A DNA stretch of 64,000 nucleotides, taken from Hevea brasiliensis (taxonomy: Eukaryota > Streptophyta > Magnoliopsida > Malpighiales > Euphorbiaceae). How positions within the stretch are numbered: position 1 is the stretch's first letter; every line of letters starts with the position of its first letter. This document shows positions 35,747 through 48,278 of the stretch, one piece after another. The position numbers and the translations under genes were made by a program. The stretch spans positions 62,001 through 126,000 of the forward strand of contig NW_026614704.1 in NCBI RefSeq assembly GCF_030052815.1, in the 5' to 3' direction. Under the pieces are notes generated by a model. It had not been told where the DNA came from, did not search any database, and saw only the letters and a program-made list of their open reading frames with translations.

Positions 35747-36721
35747 CCAACTCTAGAACATGTCTCTTAGACCTATCGAGGCCAAATCCTAGCATATGTT
35801 TGAAAAAGAGATGATTAAGGCATTCTTTCATTTAGCCCCATTAAGGCTTAAGCCACCCTTAGTTACAATATCCCCTTGGCAGCCAACTTGAGCCTATATT
35901 TTCACCCATATAATTTTCCTTATTTACCCACACATATTTACCTAACCCCTAGCCTAAACACTCACCTCACCCTTTTGAGAAAGTCTAGTGTATAAAGGAT
36001 AAGTATATCAAATGTAAAAGAAAACATGAGGAGAATATGAGATACCAAGAATAGTACAAGCGTACAATTAAAATCAAGGAAAATTTTGTCTTTCCAACCC
36101 AACAAAAGCAATGAGTTTGGGAGAGAAAAAAAAAACATCATGACAGTATGCTTGGCACTATAAACCCTTCTTCCCCATGCAAAAATTAACAAAGTAAACT
36201 TGGTATACGTAGAACCTTGTGTATGAAAGCTAACCTCAAATTTGCATTCCTTAAAACCCTTCATTAGTAACCAAATTATCATCCCTTAGCCCAATTACAA
36301 CCTTTCTAGAGACCTTTTGATCTTTTGAAAATATGTGCTACATTAGTGGAGATAGGAAATTGGGATGTGCCTATGGAGGTAGAATTAAATCAATCTCAGC
36401 AATTTCCATATTAGAGGCTAAATTTGAGGGGGGTAAGTATTTTATAAGTCTATCCTGATAAAACAAATTATTTGTGACTTATTAATAGCCTTGCATAGAG
36501 GAGCAATTAGTTGAAACACCACAAAAGGGGGTGAGGTTTTAAGCAGGTAGCTAATGAAACCTTTATGCCTTGAAGGAAGGGAATTGGTATGAAGGTTGAA
36601 GAAGTTCAATTATATGCATATCGAATTTATGGTTATACTTCTGAGTTTTTCCCTTAAAATGTATTCTAAAAGGGTTTTCAATTTTCTTAAGGATAAGCAA
36701 AAGTTTGTGTTTGGTAGTATT

Positions 36722-38300
36722 TAATATACTTGTATTATATAGATATTCTTAAGTGCATTTGTATAATATTTCATAGCATTTAGATAAGTAAAACCATGCA
36801 TAATCATCAATTTCATTAACTTTTGTAAATTCCATTGCTAGGCTCTAAATTTTATGTTTTCTGTATGTTTCCAAGTGTTTTGAAGAAGTTCCAAGGCATA
36901 GGAGCAAAGAAGAAAGCTTGGAAAGACCAAGGGATAGAGAAGTGTTGCCGATACACCTTACATGGGTCGAGTAAGCAAAGCCACAAACTTGTGTTACCTA
37001 TTGCCAGGAGAAAGCCAAAGAACCAAGGAAGAAACAAAGTACACGGGCCGTGTACCATGACTCGTGTAAACTATAAAGACCCATGTAAGTCTCTGCCAGG
37101 CTAAGCTTGAAGATTTCTCTAAAGAACAAAAGTACACGATAATCATGCCTGTGTAACTTTTTGAGGTCAATGTAAACTCTTGTCTTGATACAAGAGGTAA
37201 CCATTCAAGCTCCAGTAAGTTACACGACTCTGGGCTATGTAGTGACACACGAGCCGTGTATCACGTGATAGCCAGTTTCCTGATTTGATTCCAGCTCTAG
37301 TTTCTACAAAGAGGAGAGACTTCTAATACTTTTGGGACTCTAAAAACTTAACCCTATACTTGGAATATAAATAAAGGCAGCAAAAAGCAAAAAGGGAGTT
37401 CAGAGAAATCCTAATCCAGACCTAATCTCATTTTCACATATATAGCCATCTTGAAGAGAAGAGCATCAGTACAAAAGGGAAACCTTCAGCCGAAGTTTCA
37501 CGGGATCAAGGCTGCAAGCAATCCTCATCAGTTCTTTTGTTCTATTTCTTTAAGTGGACTATTCATGTTCTTTCATTTTATTTTTATTATGTTTGTTAAA
37601 CTCACCATGAGTGAGTAATCTCTTAATTCTGGAATTAGGAGAGTAACACTAGTAATCACTATTATGGACAAATATTGAGTTTTATTTATTGGATTTGAGT
37701 TTTGTTCTTTGATTCAATTGCTTGCGATCTTAATGCATGCTATGTGTTGGTACCCACTTAGTATTGATTACAGATATTAATTGAAGGACTAGAAGATTAA
37801 GATTAATTTTAGAAAATTGGGATTTTAAACCTAGGAAATTTGACCTAGAGATAGGCTAATGACCTTTGTGGAGTTCTATAATTAATCATAGATCTAAAAG
37901 GGTTTTTATTAGGACTAATCACCAAAGAAAGTAGGGTTTAGCTCTAATCGAAACACACCTTAGGTGCCTTGAGAGAGGACCTAGGATATCTTAGGATTAA
38001 TTTCCACCAAAGTGACAATATTCAATCCAATGAATAAACAAGATCAAAATTCATAATAAGATTAAAGTATGAAATCTTAATTCTGGGATTATTTTAATAG
38101 ATAGTTTTATTCAAAGTTAATTTCCAGCATCCAAGATAGATTCAATTCACTCTCCCATTTTAATTGTTAGCTTAGACAGTCAAAATTATTGTGTAGTTTA
38201 GTACTTGCTAATTAAATTCTTCGTAGGACGATACTCTACTCATTACTTTATTACTTGTTAGCGATCCATGCACTTGCAAGGTTGAAAAACCAGCAAACAC
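36722..38300 (+). repeat. Probable 3' LTR of Athila-like element I
   Basis: The proposed start is TAATATACTTG (from TGATATACTTG), after a decayed purine tract. The end is near GTGCACTTGC-type sequence (CCATGCACTTGCAAGG, 38265-38280), which resembles LTR 3' ends of Athila/Tat elements. A cluster of TACACG/CGTGTA motifs lies at 37035-37265, including TACACGGGCCGTGTA (37037-37051). Both boundaries are approximate. No reading frame is supported. Confidence 0.45.
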
Positions 38301-38670
38301 TAGCTAAACTCTTAGTTTGTTTTTAGCAATAATTAAGTAGGATAGCTCCAAAATTATCATATAAGATATTGCAAATGTGAATTTTTATATTAAGATTATT
38401 AAAATGAATTATATTTTTGTTTATTTATCCTAATGATAGTGTGCATTACATTCATGATCACATAAATCATTCACCATTAATGCATTAAGTTCAATCAATG
38501 TCAATTTGGGTACACTAGAAAATCCTAAAAAAACAAAACTAGCCTCAAATTTTAATTTACAATAAAAAGAGAAGTTTATAACTTTTATCTTTTTTTTTTG
38601 GGCGGCATGGTCGTGGGTTTTTGGTAAGGATTTAAAATTTTGTTGAAAGGGCTAGCAAGCTCAAGAATCC
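38301..38670. other. Unassigned AT-rich sequence
   Basis: Between the end of element I and solo LTR E1. I see no coding frame, repeat boundary or RNA gene. It continues across E1 at 54757-54808, up to the edge of LTR E2. Confidence 0.5.
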
Positions 38671-40452
38671 TATAATAGCTGGATTTCATACTGTTACTGG
38701 CGTTAGAACACTAAGAGGCATAAGGCTACTAGTACCTATAGCAAACTTGAATTTAAATCAAATTATCATTTAAATACAATATCTTTCATATAAATATTTT
38801 ATTAAATATATATAATTTGTATAATTCTTTTGTATTATAAAATAATAAGTGGCAATGCATAGCATCAAATAAAAAATTTTACATGTCTTTATAAAATAGA
38901 GACCACAAAATGTGCATCTACCTTTTAAGCAAAATTGAGGCTGTAACCTTTGGAACTCAGCTAACCAAAAGCTATTGACTATATCTTTTGTGCTTGTCCT
39001 GGAAGGGGGAGATAGAAAAAAGGGGGTGAGTTGGGGGCTTGGTGAGTAGAAGCTTACTTTAAGGAAATATAACGTATAATAAAACAATTATATCCAAGCA
39101 CATGAAATGAAACATTCACATAAAGTTTATATAACATAAACAAGCCACATCAAAGTATTTATGTCATTAGTGGTTTCCTAGTCATTTCCATAAATATAAC
39201 ATACATCCAAGATGTCTGACCTATTAACTCCTCAAGACTTTCACTTAACATACACATAATGGATACAGTGGACATAGAATTCTTATCTTACCTAGGTTGT
39301 TTTTGGAACCTTGGTATCTAGATGTCAAAGACACAGAATTGCCTTACTAGACATCCCTTTTATCATAAACATGTGAGCTCACATGCATGCATGCCTTTTC
39401 CTTTTCATTTTCATTTACTTTCCCATTAGGAACCAACGGGTCATCTATGAGTTACCAACACAGCACAATTAATAATGTAACACCTTCATGATATGCATTA
39501 CTGTAATAAATATGAAATTATAATTAGAATATGCTACATAACTACCATCATGCATGAACATGCATGGAATATGGTAAAACAACTTAATAATTCAAACAAA
39601 AACATTTAAGTAGGTTTTACTCATAGACTAGTTAACACTTTAACTATTACTATCATTGGATCTGCTGGAACTACTAAAATTTAATGATTGGACAAACCTA
39701 TAAATGTACTAATGTTTATTAGACACTTGACCATTAATTAATTTTAATCACATAATAACTTAATTATCTTGCTGGGAATCTAATAGTCTCCCCCGTAACT
39801 GGACCTATCCTCCCTACAAAGCAACACAAGCACAAGGCTTTAGGCTCATAGTAATATGACATTGCCCATAAGGGACCTATAGAAACCTAATTCTATATTT
39901 AGTAGTTTAATTCTCCATTAAGGTTTTGTATTATGAAAAGTATAGAAATATTTTTGGAGGTCTCTTATAGCGTTCCTAAGTTACTATAATTCATTTTACA
40001 TGACCATTGCATACCAAGAATATTTTATAAATTAATACAATTAACTTTGTTCTTAGTTTAGAATATATGTAAAATTAATTGAACTTGAAATTCTCAGGTA
40101 CAGCAAGTTCGGCTACCTAAATTTAAAGTGTAGCTGCCTAACTTACCATACTCTATTTACGTGACTATTCACACAAAGTTTGACTACCGAACATATGCAA
40201 TATTGGCTGCTAAACTTGGAATTTCCAAAACTCATCTTATAGCTCCCAAATTTGGGTTTTCAGCTCCCAATCTAGAAAACATGCTTTTAAAAGCCTTTTC
40301 TTACCATATTTAACTACTTTAGGTGTTAAACAACCTAGCATTCTCGTTTTAAATTTTATCTCATTAATGTGACTTTAGATTATAGGTTTGACTCTAATTC
40401 ATCAAATAGGAAAGAGAAAGAACTTGCTTAGATATCTGATTCATCCCTTCAT

Positions 40453-43400
40453 TGTAACACCCCTATGTTCGGTAGTGCATTCTACTGTTCTGGTGACCAG
40501 TGTCTGTCCGGACAGTTAGGATGCCTAGAACTACATTTAAATGTTAGTGAGGAGACATAAATAATGAAAGACAAGAAAGGAAAATACAAGAAAAACAAAG
40601 AAAAAATTATAGCAATGAAATGTAACCAAGTTAAATGAGCCGAAAACCGTAGCGATGGGTGACCGCACTAGGAAGTTGCGGCGTGGACCGTTGACTGGCC
40701 CTGGACTGCGGGAAACCCTAGAAAATATTTTTAAGACTTAAATAAATATCTATTGAAGTATAAATGGCATTAGAAATGTCAAAGAAAAATTAAGTAATTA
40801 GAACAAAGAAAAATGAGAAATCGAGAAACTGACAAAAATCAGTGTTACTAAAAAATCAGGAATACAACCCGAATAGGGGCATTATGGTCATTTGACACCC
40901 CGAGTTGCCTTTTGACCTAAATGTCCATTAAAAATAAATGATATTAAACCTAGAAAATTTCATGAAAATTAAAGGTAAAATTTGCAAATTTGGAAACTTT
41001 GGATTATTAAATCTTTAACAAAACTTACTGCTCCACTAAGTTAAGTTAGTGGACATTAAAATATCACAATGGTGGGCAGAAACTTCATCTTCAACCTCTT
41101 ATTTCCAAAACAGCCGAAAATCCTCTCCAAGCTCTCATCCATGGCCGCCCCATTTGCATGCTCTCGTCTCAATGATTTAGCCAAAGTTCTTCCAAGTTCT
41201 CTTTATTAAACTTAGTCTATACACCTTGGGCAGCAATTAGGGAGCAAGAAAGATAAGTTTTGGTGAGTTTTTAAGAAACTTCAAAAAGGTAAGTGGTTGT
41301 TTTCAATTCTTGTTTCATTAAAATTGTAATTAAGGTTGTGGTGAGTTGATTTATGGAAGAAAAGTTGAAGTTTTGATGAATTAGGTTGATGCTCCATTTT
41401 GACAGCCATGGGAGTTCATCATGTATAGCTTGCTTTTGCATGTAAATGGTAGTTTGAGATGTTAAATTAAGTGCTTATATGTATTGAAGTTGATTTCCAA
41501 GTATAAAGTTTGAATGGTGAGCTTGAAAAGTGAAAATGGAAGTTTGATGTGGATGTGTTACTTGGGCAGCCTCATAATGAAAATTGGTAGTGTTTAAGTT
41601 CATGAAATGTTGTTGAAGTATTGTACAAAAAAATGGCAGCATGTGTATGTGGAATAGTAGTGATAAGGCATGTAATTTGATGATGGAAGTATGTGTAATA
41701 ATTAGAAGTGTTTATGTGTATCTGTTGTAGGGTTTGGACTTTGTGAATTATGATTGCATTTGGTGTATTGTGATGTCGTTATATTCTGTCAAAGTTGACT
41801 TATAATGTAGAGAAATGAATGGTTATGGTTAGTGCCAAATGCGGAATGGTTTGGGGAAGTGAAGATGTAGTTGGTAAATATGTGTTTGATTTGGTGTTTG
41901 AGAAGCATGTAGAGGGCAGTGTGCAAATGAGCCTATAACCCTAAGTGTGTGACTCCAATTGGTATGAGGCCAATTGGAGGTGAAAGTATGCACAAAATGT
42001 GCCAACTTTCATGAAGAAAGCCTACCTAAGTTCTGTCCAAAAAGTGACATGAGAATTGACCAAATCCGGATTAGTGACTTTGCAAACCTGAAAATTGACC
42101 ATTTGGACAGCAGTCATTGTTTTCGCCATAACTCACTCAAAACAGGTCCAATTGACTTGAAATTTATACCATATATAGCTTAGATATAGAGCTACAACTC
42201 TTATGAAGACACCAAAACCCATAAATGACTATAAGCAAGTTAAAATGCTTGCAAAAGTTCGGGTATAAAAACTGCCAGAACCGGAAATGACCTAAAAATG
42301 ACATAAGTTTGCCATTTTACTGCAATCTGACCAGTAATAGTAAAATGACCATAACTTGGTCTAGTAAACTCCAAATGACCTAAAATTTGTGGCAAAAGTT
42401 TACTATGACATAGACCTACAAGTTTGTAAGTTGGACCAGAAATCGAAAACCGAGGAAACTAGGTCATCCGGCTAGGTCAAAACAGCATACCGAAATCTGA
42501 TAAATTGCAATAAAATGCAATACACTTAAAAATGGAATTGGTAACTTATACCAACACTAAAGGACTACAAAATGTGATATATTGGTAACATTAAAATTAA
42601 TTCACCTAGAGTGCATCAAAGGTCAACATAATAGGTTGACTAATGAAAGCAATAGTATTAAATAAACTTAATTATTGAACCTTATTATTAGAGACAGTTT
42701 AAATGAGTACTGAAACACTTTAAATTGTGTGTTTCAGTTAGCAAAGACTCAGGGAAGGGAGGAAACACTGAGTCAGGGCCAAGAGGTTACTCTTCAGAGG
42801 TTTGTGCACAATAGTTATTTCTTTTGAATTTTTCAATTTTAATAAATTATGACAATTTGTATGTTATTGTTTTAAATTATGAAAAATTATTTGAATGGAA
42901 ATTTGATGGATACTTATTGATTGAAAAATATTGCAAATGGTTTGAAACGACAGGTATCATGTATATTTGATTGAATTCCTCGCTAGCTTGTCTAGTGGGA
43001 CAAATTGGCTTTGCATTCTCTCTCTGACTGAAGTGTTGAGGTGTGTGTCAGTTGAGGACGAATAGGATGAGTACTCATATAATTTCTAGCTAGCTACGTT
43101 ATTCCTCATTAGCCATCCGCTTTTGGGATGAATTGGACTATGGAATCATGATTAAGCTGTGTGTGTGATTTATTGATATTCATTGATATATTGTGAAATG
43201 GAGTTTAATTCTTTATGACATTCATTGTCTTTTGAATTTAACTATGATTTTAAGTATTCACAATTCATATGATTTATGGTTTATGGTTTTAAATTGTATT
43301 TTCTTAATGTTGTGCACCACTAAGACATTGGCTTAGCGATAGCTTTTTCATTGCTATCGCAGGTAGATAGACGGATAGAGCAGTAGAGTAGGCTGCTTGT

Positions 43401-43962
43401 GCTACATTTTGAGATTTCGCCGAGTATATTGAGTATACCATATTTTTGTAGTTTTTATTGTAATGTATGTGCTCTGTATGTATATATTGTACTTGGTCTT
43501 GAGCAGTTGTAAACTAAAATTGTAAATTATTTTGGCCTATAAAAATAATGTGACATATTTCTCTAGCTCAACTTTTGGAAACACTGGAAAATTATTGTTG
43601 AGTTGAGTTGACAAATGTTAAGAAATCTATTGTGTTGAACTGTTATTGGAGTTTGGGATTGAAGAAATATATTGGAAGTGCTTTTTTTTACAGGCTTTTG
43701 AAGAACTGTTTTATTCAAAATACAGATGGCACTCTGCCAAAATTTTTACAGAAATTATTGCTACTTGAGATTTGTTAATTGGTTCACTTCAGATAAAAAA
43801 CATTTTACACCTGTCAAAAGTGCTCACCACTGTAAAAAGAAATAAGAAAAGGTTTAAAATCCCTTATAGCATATTTAATGAGTTATCAGTAGGCGTATTT
43901 TGGTAGTTCATTATGTATACTATGGGATCATGTTATGCCTTACAGTGGGGTAGGGTGTGACA
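40453..43962 (+). repeat. Element D 5' LTR
   Basis: TGTAACACCCCTATGTTCGG...GGTGTGACA. Modules start at about 41935, 42128 and 42351; the CCAATTGG hairpin is at 41955-41977; the paired hairpins are at 43320-43360. Confidence 0.95.
43320..43360 (+). repeat. Paired hairpins in element D 5' LTR
   Basis: Stem 1 is CTAAG/CTTAG (43320-43336). Stem 2 is a perfect eight-base GCGATAGC/GCTATCGC (43336-43360). Compared with the 3' LTR, both arms of stem 1 have changed together. Confidence 0.75.
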
Positions 43963-43970
43963 TGTTTTAG

Positions 43971-43982
43971 TGGTATCAGACC
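43971..43982 (+). promoter_or_regulatory. Decayed primer-binding site of element D
   Basis: TGGTATCAGACC, against TGGTATCAGAGC in A and B, eight bases after the LTR. One mismatch near its 3' end. Confidence 0.85.
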
Positions 43983-44151
43983 TAGTTTTTAAATTCAGTT
44001 TTGACCTATAATTTGAATATTTTCTCTTCATAGTACAATGACTCAATGTCATTATTTGATACATACAGTACATTACATTATAAATATACATTAATGAGAG
44101 GAAATCTCCTTACGTTATTTGTCCTGGAGGTGTAATATCCTCTAATTGACT

Positions 44152-45375
44152 ATGGAAGAAGGGGACCGTTCAGTCAATCAATCAATAGAGGCTGAGGTGC
44201 AAGGGGAAGCCCCAGCCCTCCACAATGTGAGTGGATCAGCCACACCAGTCCCCTCAGTACCGTAGTTTCCTGCTCAGTTTGCTCAGCAGATGGCTATAAT
44301 GTTCCAATAGATGGCGAGTAACATGCCTACCCAAGCCCTACTGTATACACTAGTGGTACAACCACAGCCTTCAGCTAGGCAGTATGACAAACTGATTAAA
44401 TATGGGGCTACTGAGTTCAAGGGAGTAGATCCACTAGAGGCAGAATAATGGTTGGAGAGAATGGATAGGGTGTCCAAGAAACTACACTGTACAGAGGAGC
44501 TCAGATTTGAGTATTCAGTGTCACTATTGCAGGGAGAAGCATATGACTGGTGGAAAACCATTCCTCATAGTTTGGTGGAACCTCTAGTACTAACCTGGGA
44601 TGACTTTCTGCGGGAGTTCAGACAAAAATATGTCCTAGATGCCTATGTGGACCAGAAGCTACAGGAGTTCTTAAGTCTGAAACAGGGAAGTAAATCAGTG
44701 GCAGAATATGAAAGGGAGTTTTCCTACCTAAGCCACTATGCATGAAGTCTCCATTCTACCAGCAGGGAAAGATGTAAGAGGTTTGGAGCCGGCTTGAAGC
44801 CTAGTATCAGATTACAGGTGGTCGGATTCAAACATACTAACTTCTCTGAGCTCATTTCTCAAGCACTAGAATTAGAAAGAATTGAGTCAAAAGTAGCCCC
44901 AGAGAAAAAGAAATCAAAGAAGACAGAAAAAGAGAAAGAGGGGAAATCAGTAGATCAGAGTTCCAGTGGTCCTACTGGGAAGAGAAAGAACTTTGGGGGA
45001 CACAACAGGGGTGGTAAAAAGTCTGGTAGGAGAAGATTTTCAGGACAGAGACCTCCTCCATCTGGTCAGCAAACTACTAGAAGTTCTTACCCTCCCTGCC
45101 AATGTGAAACTTGTGGAAGAAATAATGGTGGGGTATGCTATAAGGCCATAGGAGCCTGTTATAACTGTGGAGGCACAGGACACTTTGCCAAAGACTGTAC
45201 CAGTGCCCGTAGAGTTGGGCCACCTCCTACTACTGCAGAAGGGTCAGTTCAGAATCCTGCCACTAGAGGTTCACAACCACCTAGCAGGGGTAGAGGTAAT
45301 CCAGCAGGTAGCCAAGGCACAGTGAATCAATTAGAGCAAGGCAGTGCTCCAGTCAGAGTCTACGCAATGAGATAG
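44152..45375 (+). pseudogene. Element D gag, decayed
   Basis: It starts at ATG 44152 (MEEGDRSVNQ). In-frame stops replace Gln before FPAQFAQQ, Gln in MFQ-MAS and Gln in AEQWLERM (just before 44452). A TGA lies after SHYA (about 44745), and a TAG at 45373-45375 follows RVYAMR. A codon is missing from KGTVDP. The gag domain (SVSLLQGEAYDWWKTIPHS), a Lys/Glu-rich linker, the CCHC knuckle CYNCGGTGHFAKDC (from 45157) and a Gly/Arg-rich end are all recognisable. It would need at least five corrections to be open. Confidence 0.92.
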
Positions 45376-45890
45376 AGAGAAGAGGCTGAGACATCTAATA
45401 TTGTGGCTGGTACCTTCTCAACTTTTAATCAAGATGTGTTTGTATTATTTGATCCTGGTTCTACCCATTCCTATTTGAGTACTAGCATCATTGATTGCAT
45501 TGCTGTTCCGTGTGTGAAAATGTACTTTGAGGTGCTAGTAACAAGTCCACTAGGACAAGAGGTTAGGGTTAATAGAATGTATAGGGATTGTCCTTTGGTG
45601 ATCCAAGGACATACTTTTCTGTTTGATCTCATTGAAATGCCCTTCAGAGATTATGATATCATCTTGGGCATGGATTGGTTAGCCAGGCATCACGCCATGA
45701 TTGTAGAGATCAAGATAGTCACTTTTGGTCTCCTCAAGACAATGATGTGGTAATACATGGGGAGAGGCGGATATTGCCATCAAACATCATTTCTGCACCG
45801 GCGTAAAAATGATCGAAAGGGTGTGAAGCATACTTGGCACATGTGGTAGACACCCAAGTGGGAAGTCCAGCATTGATGGACATACCTACA
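45376..45890 (+). pseudogene. Element D aspartic protease, decayed
   Basis: In frame with gag. The active-site region is VLFDPGSTHSYLSTSI (from about 45440). DIILGMDWLARHHAM (45655-45703) is the conserved second motif. Shortly after, near 45704-45753, the frame is lost by small indels (A reads through this position). The stretch to 45890 corresponds to the rest of the domain and the linker in broken frames. The protease cuts the polyprotein in active relatives. Confidence 0.88.
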
Positions 45891-45894
45891 GTAC

Positions 45895-46806
45895 ATGACT
45901 TTCCATATGTGTTTCCTGATGAATTGCCAGGATTACCTTTCAGAAAGAGAAGTGCAGTTTGAGATTGATGTTATGCCTGGTGTGGATCCAATCTCCATAA
46001 CACCATACAAAATGACACTAGCAGAATTGAAGGAGTTGAAGGTACAATTGCAAGAACTACTTGAAAAGGGATTCATCTGCCCTATTGTGTCACCTTGGGG
46101 AGTACCAGTATTGTTTGTTAAGAAAAAAGATGGCATTCTCCGCTTATGTATTGACTACCGACAGTTGAATAAGGTGACAATAAAGAACAGATATCCATTG
46201 CCTCATATTGATGATCTGTTTGATCAGTTGAATGGTGCAGCTATGTTTTCCAAAATTGATTTGCGATCTGGTTATTATCAGTTGAAAGTGTAAGAGCAGA
46301 GTATTCCAAAAACTGCTTTCAGAACTCGATATGGTCACTATGAGTTTTTGGTAATGCCATTTGGGTTAACTAATGCTCCAGCTGTTTTTATGGATCTGAT
46401 GAACACTATCTTCAGACCATATCTCGACCAGTTTGTGGTGGTGTTTATTGATGATATTTTGATATATTCAAGGAATGCAGAGGAGCATGACTGACATCTG
46501 CGGATTGTGCTGCAGACTTTAAGGGAGAAACAGTTATACTCCAAATTGTCAAAATGTGAATTTTGGCTGAAAGAAATCTCTTTCTTGGGACATATTGTGT
46601 TAGCTGAAGGTATGAAGGTAGATTCCAGTAAGGTAGAAGCTATTCTTAATTGGAAGCCACCCAGGAATATCATAGAAATTCACAGTTTTCTGGGTTTAGT
46701 TGGATATTACTGTCGATTTGTGAAAGGGTTTTCTATGTTGGCTTCTCCACTGACCAAGCTGCTTCGGAAAGATGTGAAATTCCAGTGGACGGATAAATGC
46801 CAATAG
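45895..46806 (+). pseudogene. Element D reverse transcriptase, decayed
   Basis: The linker [18 protein letters not shown] leads to [41 protein letters not shown] and the catalytic [13 protein letters not shown] (about 46432-46470). The [23 protein letters not shown] region closes the domain. Stops replace a Gln after QLKV (46291-46293), an Arg before HLRIV (about 46491) and a Gln at the end (about 46804). All catalytic residues are still present. Confidence 0.92.
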
Positions 46807-47251
46807 AGTTTTGATGAGTTGAAGAGGTGTTTGACTGAAGCTCCAGTCCTTACTTTACCTACACTGGGTAAAGAATACACAGTTTATAGTGATGCTTCTC
46901 ACAATGGGTCAGGCTGTGTACTGATGCAAGATCGGAATGTCATTGCTTATGCATCACGCTAGCTGAAACTGCATGAGATGAACTACCCAACACATGACTT
47001 GGAGCATGCAGCTATTGTTTTTACCCTGAAGATCTGGAGACACTATTTGTATGGGGAAAAATGCTACATTTACATAGATCACAAGAGCTTGAAGTACCTG
47101 GGCACCCAGAAGGAATTGAATTTGAGGTAGAGGAGATGGTTAGAACTGATTAAAGATTATGATTGCTTAATTGACTATCAGCCTGGGAAAGCAAATGTGG
47201 TGGCTGACTCCTTAAGTCATAAGATTATGGCAAGTCTCAGAGTCTCTCCTT
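46807..47251 (+). pseudogene. Element D RNase H, decayed
   Basis: [19 protein letters not shown] (from about 46875) carries the first catalytic Asp; [11 protein letters not shown] and [12 protein letters not shown] follow. TAG stops replace Gln after YASR (about 46960) and in NLRQRRW (about 47127). The final motif is SLSHK instead of the usual ALSRK. Confidence 0.88.
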
Positions 47252-48278
47252 TTGTCCATGGTACATGAATTAAAAGCACAACATGCCAGTTTGGAGATTG
47301 ATGATGAGGGACAGACAGTAGTTGCATGGCATGTACAGCCAGTGTTGATTGATCAGATCAGAATGGCTGCTCAGAGTAATGAAAAATATCAAAAGCTATT
47401 GAAAGAAGTCCAGCAGAGCAAGAAACCTGAATTTTATGTGAGAGATGATGGTTTACTACTACATCAAGGCAGAATGTGCATTCCTAATGATGTGAAATTG
47501 AGACAGATCATTATGAAGGAAGCACATGAGTCTCCTTTTGCTATGCATCCTGGTGGAACTAAAATGTATAGAGGGCTAAAAAAGCATTACTGGTGGATGG
47601 GTATGAAAAGGGATATAGCTGATTTTATCTCCAAATGCCTAACTTATCAGCAAGAAAAGCCAGAACATCAAGTACCAGCAAGTTTTTTTCATCCATTGCC
47701 AGTACCAGAGTGGAAATGGGAATGAATAACTATGGATTTTGTGATGGGACTTCCGAGGATACAGAATAGTCATGATGCAGTATGGGTTATAGTTGATAAA
47801 CTGACCAAGTTTGCTCACTTTTTGCCAGTCCGGATAGACTATAGTTTGGAGAGATTGGCCAGATTGTACATAAATAAGATTGTAAGGCTGCATGGAGTGC
47901 CAGTATCGAATGTATCTGACAGAGATCCTAGATTCACTTCTAGATTCTGGGGCAGTCTTCAGAGAGCCCTAGGAACTAGATTGAACTTCAGCATGGCATT
48001 CCACCCACAGACAGATGGCCAGTCAGAGAGGGTAATTCAAATCTTGGAGGATATGCTACGAGCTTGTGTGATTGAGTTTGAAGGTAGTTGGGATATACAC
48101 TTGCCTTTGATTAAGTTTGCTTATAACAACAGCTACCAATCAAGCATTGGGATGCCTCCATATGAAGCTTTGTATGGCAGAAAGTGCAGAACTCCCCTAT
48201 GTTGGGATGAAGTAGGTGAAAGTAAGATGATTGGACCAGAAATTATTCAGCAGACAGAGGAAAAGATCATATTGATCA
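47252..48278 (+). pseudogene. Element D integrase, N-terminal and core part
   Basis: The HHCC zinc region spans HESPFAMHPGGTKMYRG to ISKCLTYQQ, where the last Cys is Tyr. The core shows [19 protein letters not shown] (from 47732), [16 protein letters not shown] and [19 protein letters not shown], holding the D, D, E catalytic residues. A TGA lies between WKWE and ITMDF (about 47723). The frame then stays open until the solo LTR inserted at 48279. Confidence 0.92.

Larger units (their letters stand above)
31731..36721 (+). other. Athila-like element I, 3' non-coding region, interrupted by solo LTR X2
   Basis: The parts are 31731-32254 and 35747-36721. No coding frame is supported. The first part has CATTGAGGACAATG at 31854-31867, and the second has purine-rich runs such as GAGGGGGG (about 36428-36435) and ACAAAAGGGGG (about 36520-36530). 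The general layout matches the long non-coding stretch that follows the last ORF in Athila elements. This assignment rests on resemblance and on position. Confidence 0.5.

Noticed and set aside
36835..37104. Overlapping plus- and minus-strand frames of up to 89 codons
   Set aside because: They fall in the probable LTR of element I, with no motif and no conserved start context.
38770..39087. A 105-codon minus-strand frame in LTR E1
   Set aside because: The corresponding stretch of E2 (around 54900-55250) does not keep the same frame or residues, so there is no sign of coding selection.
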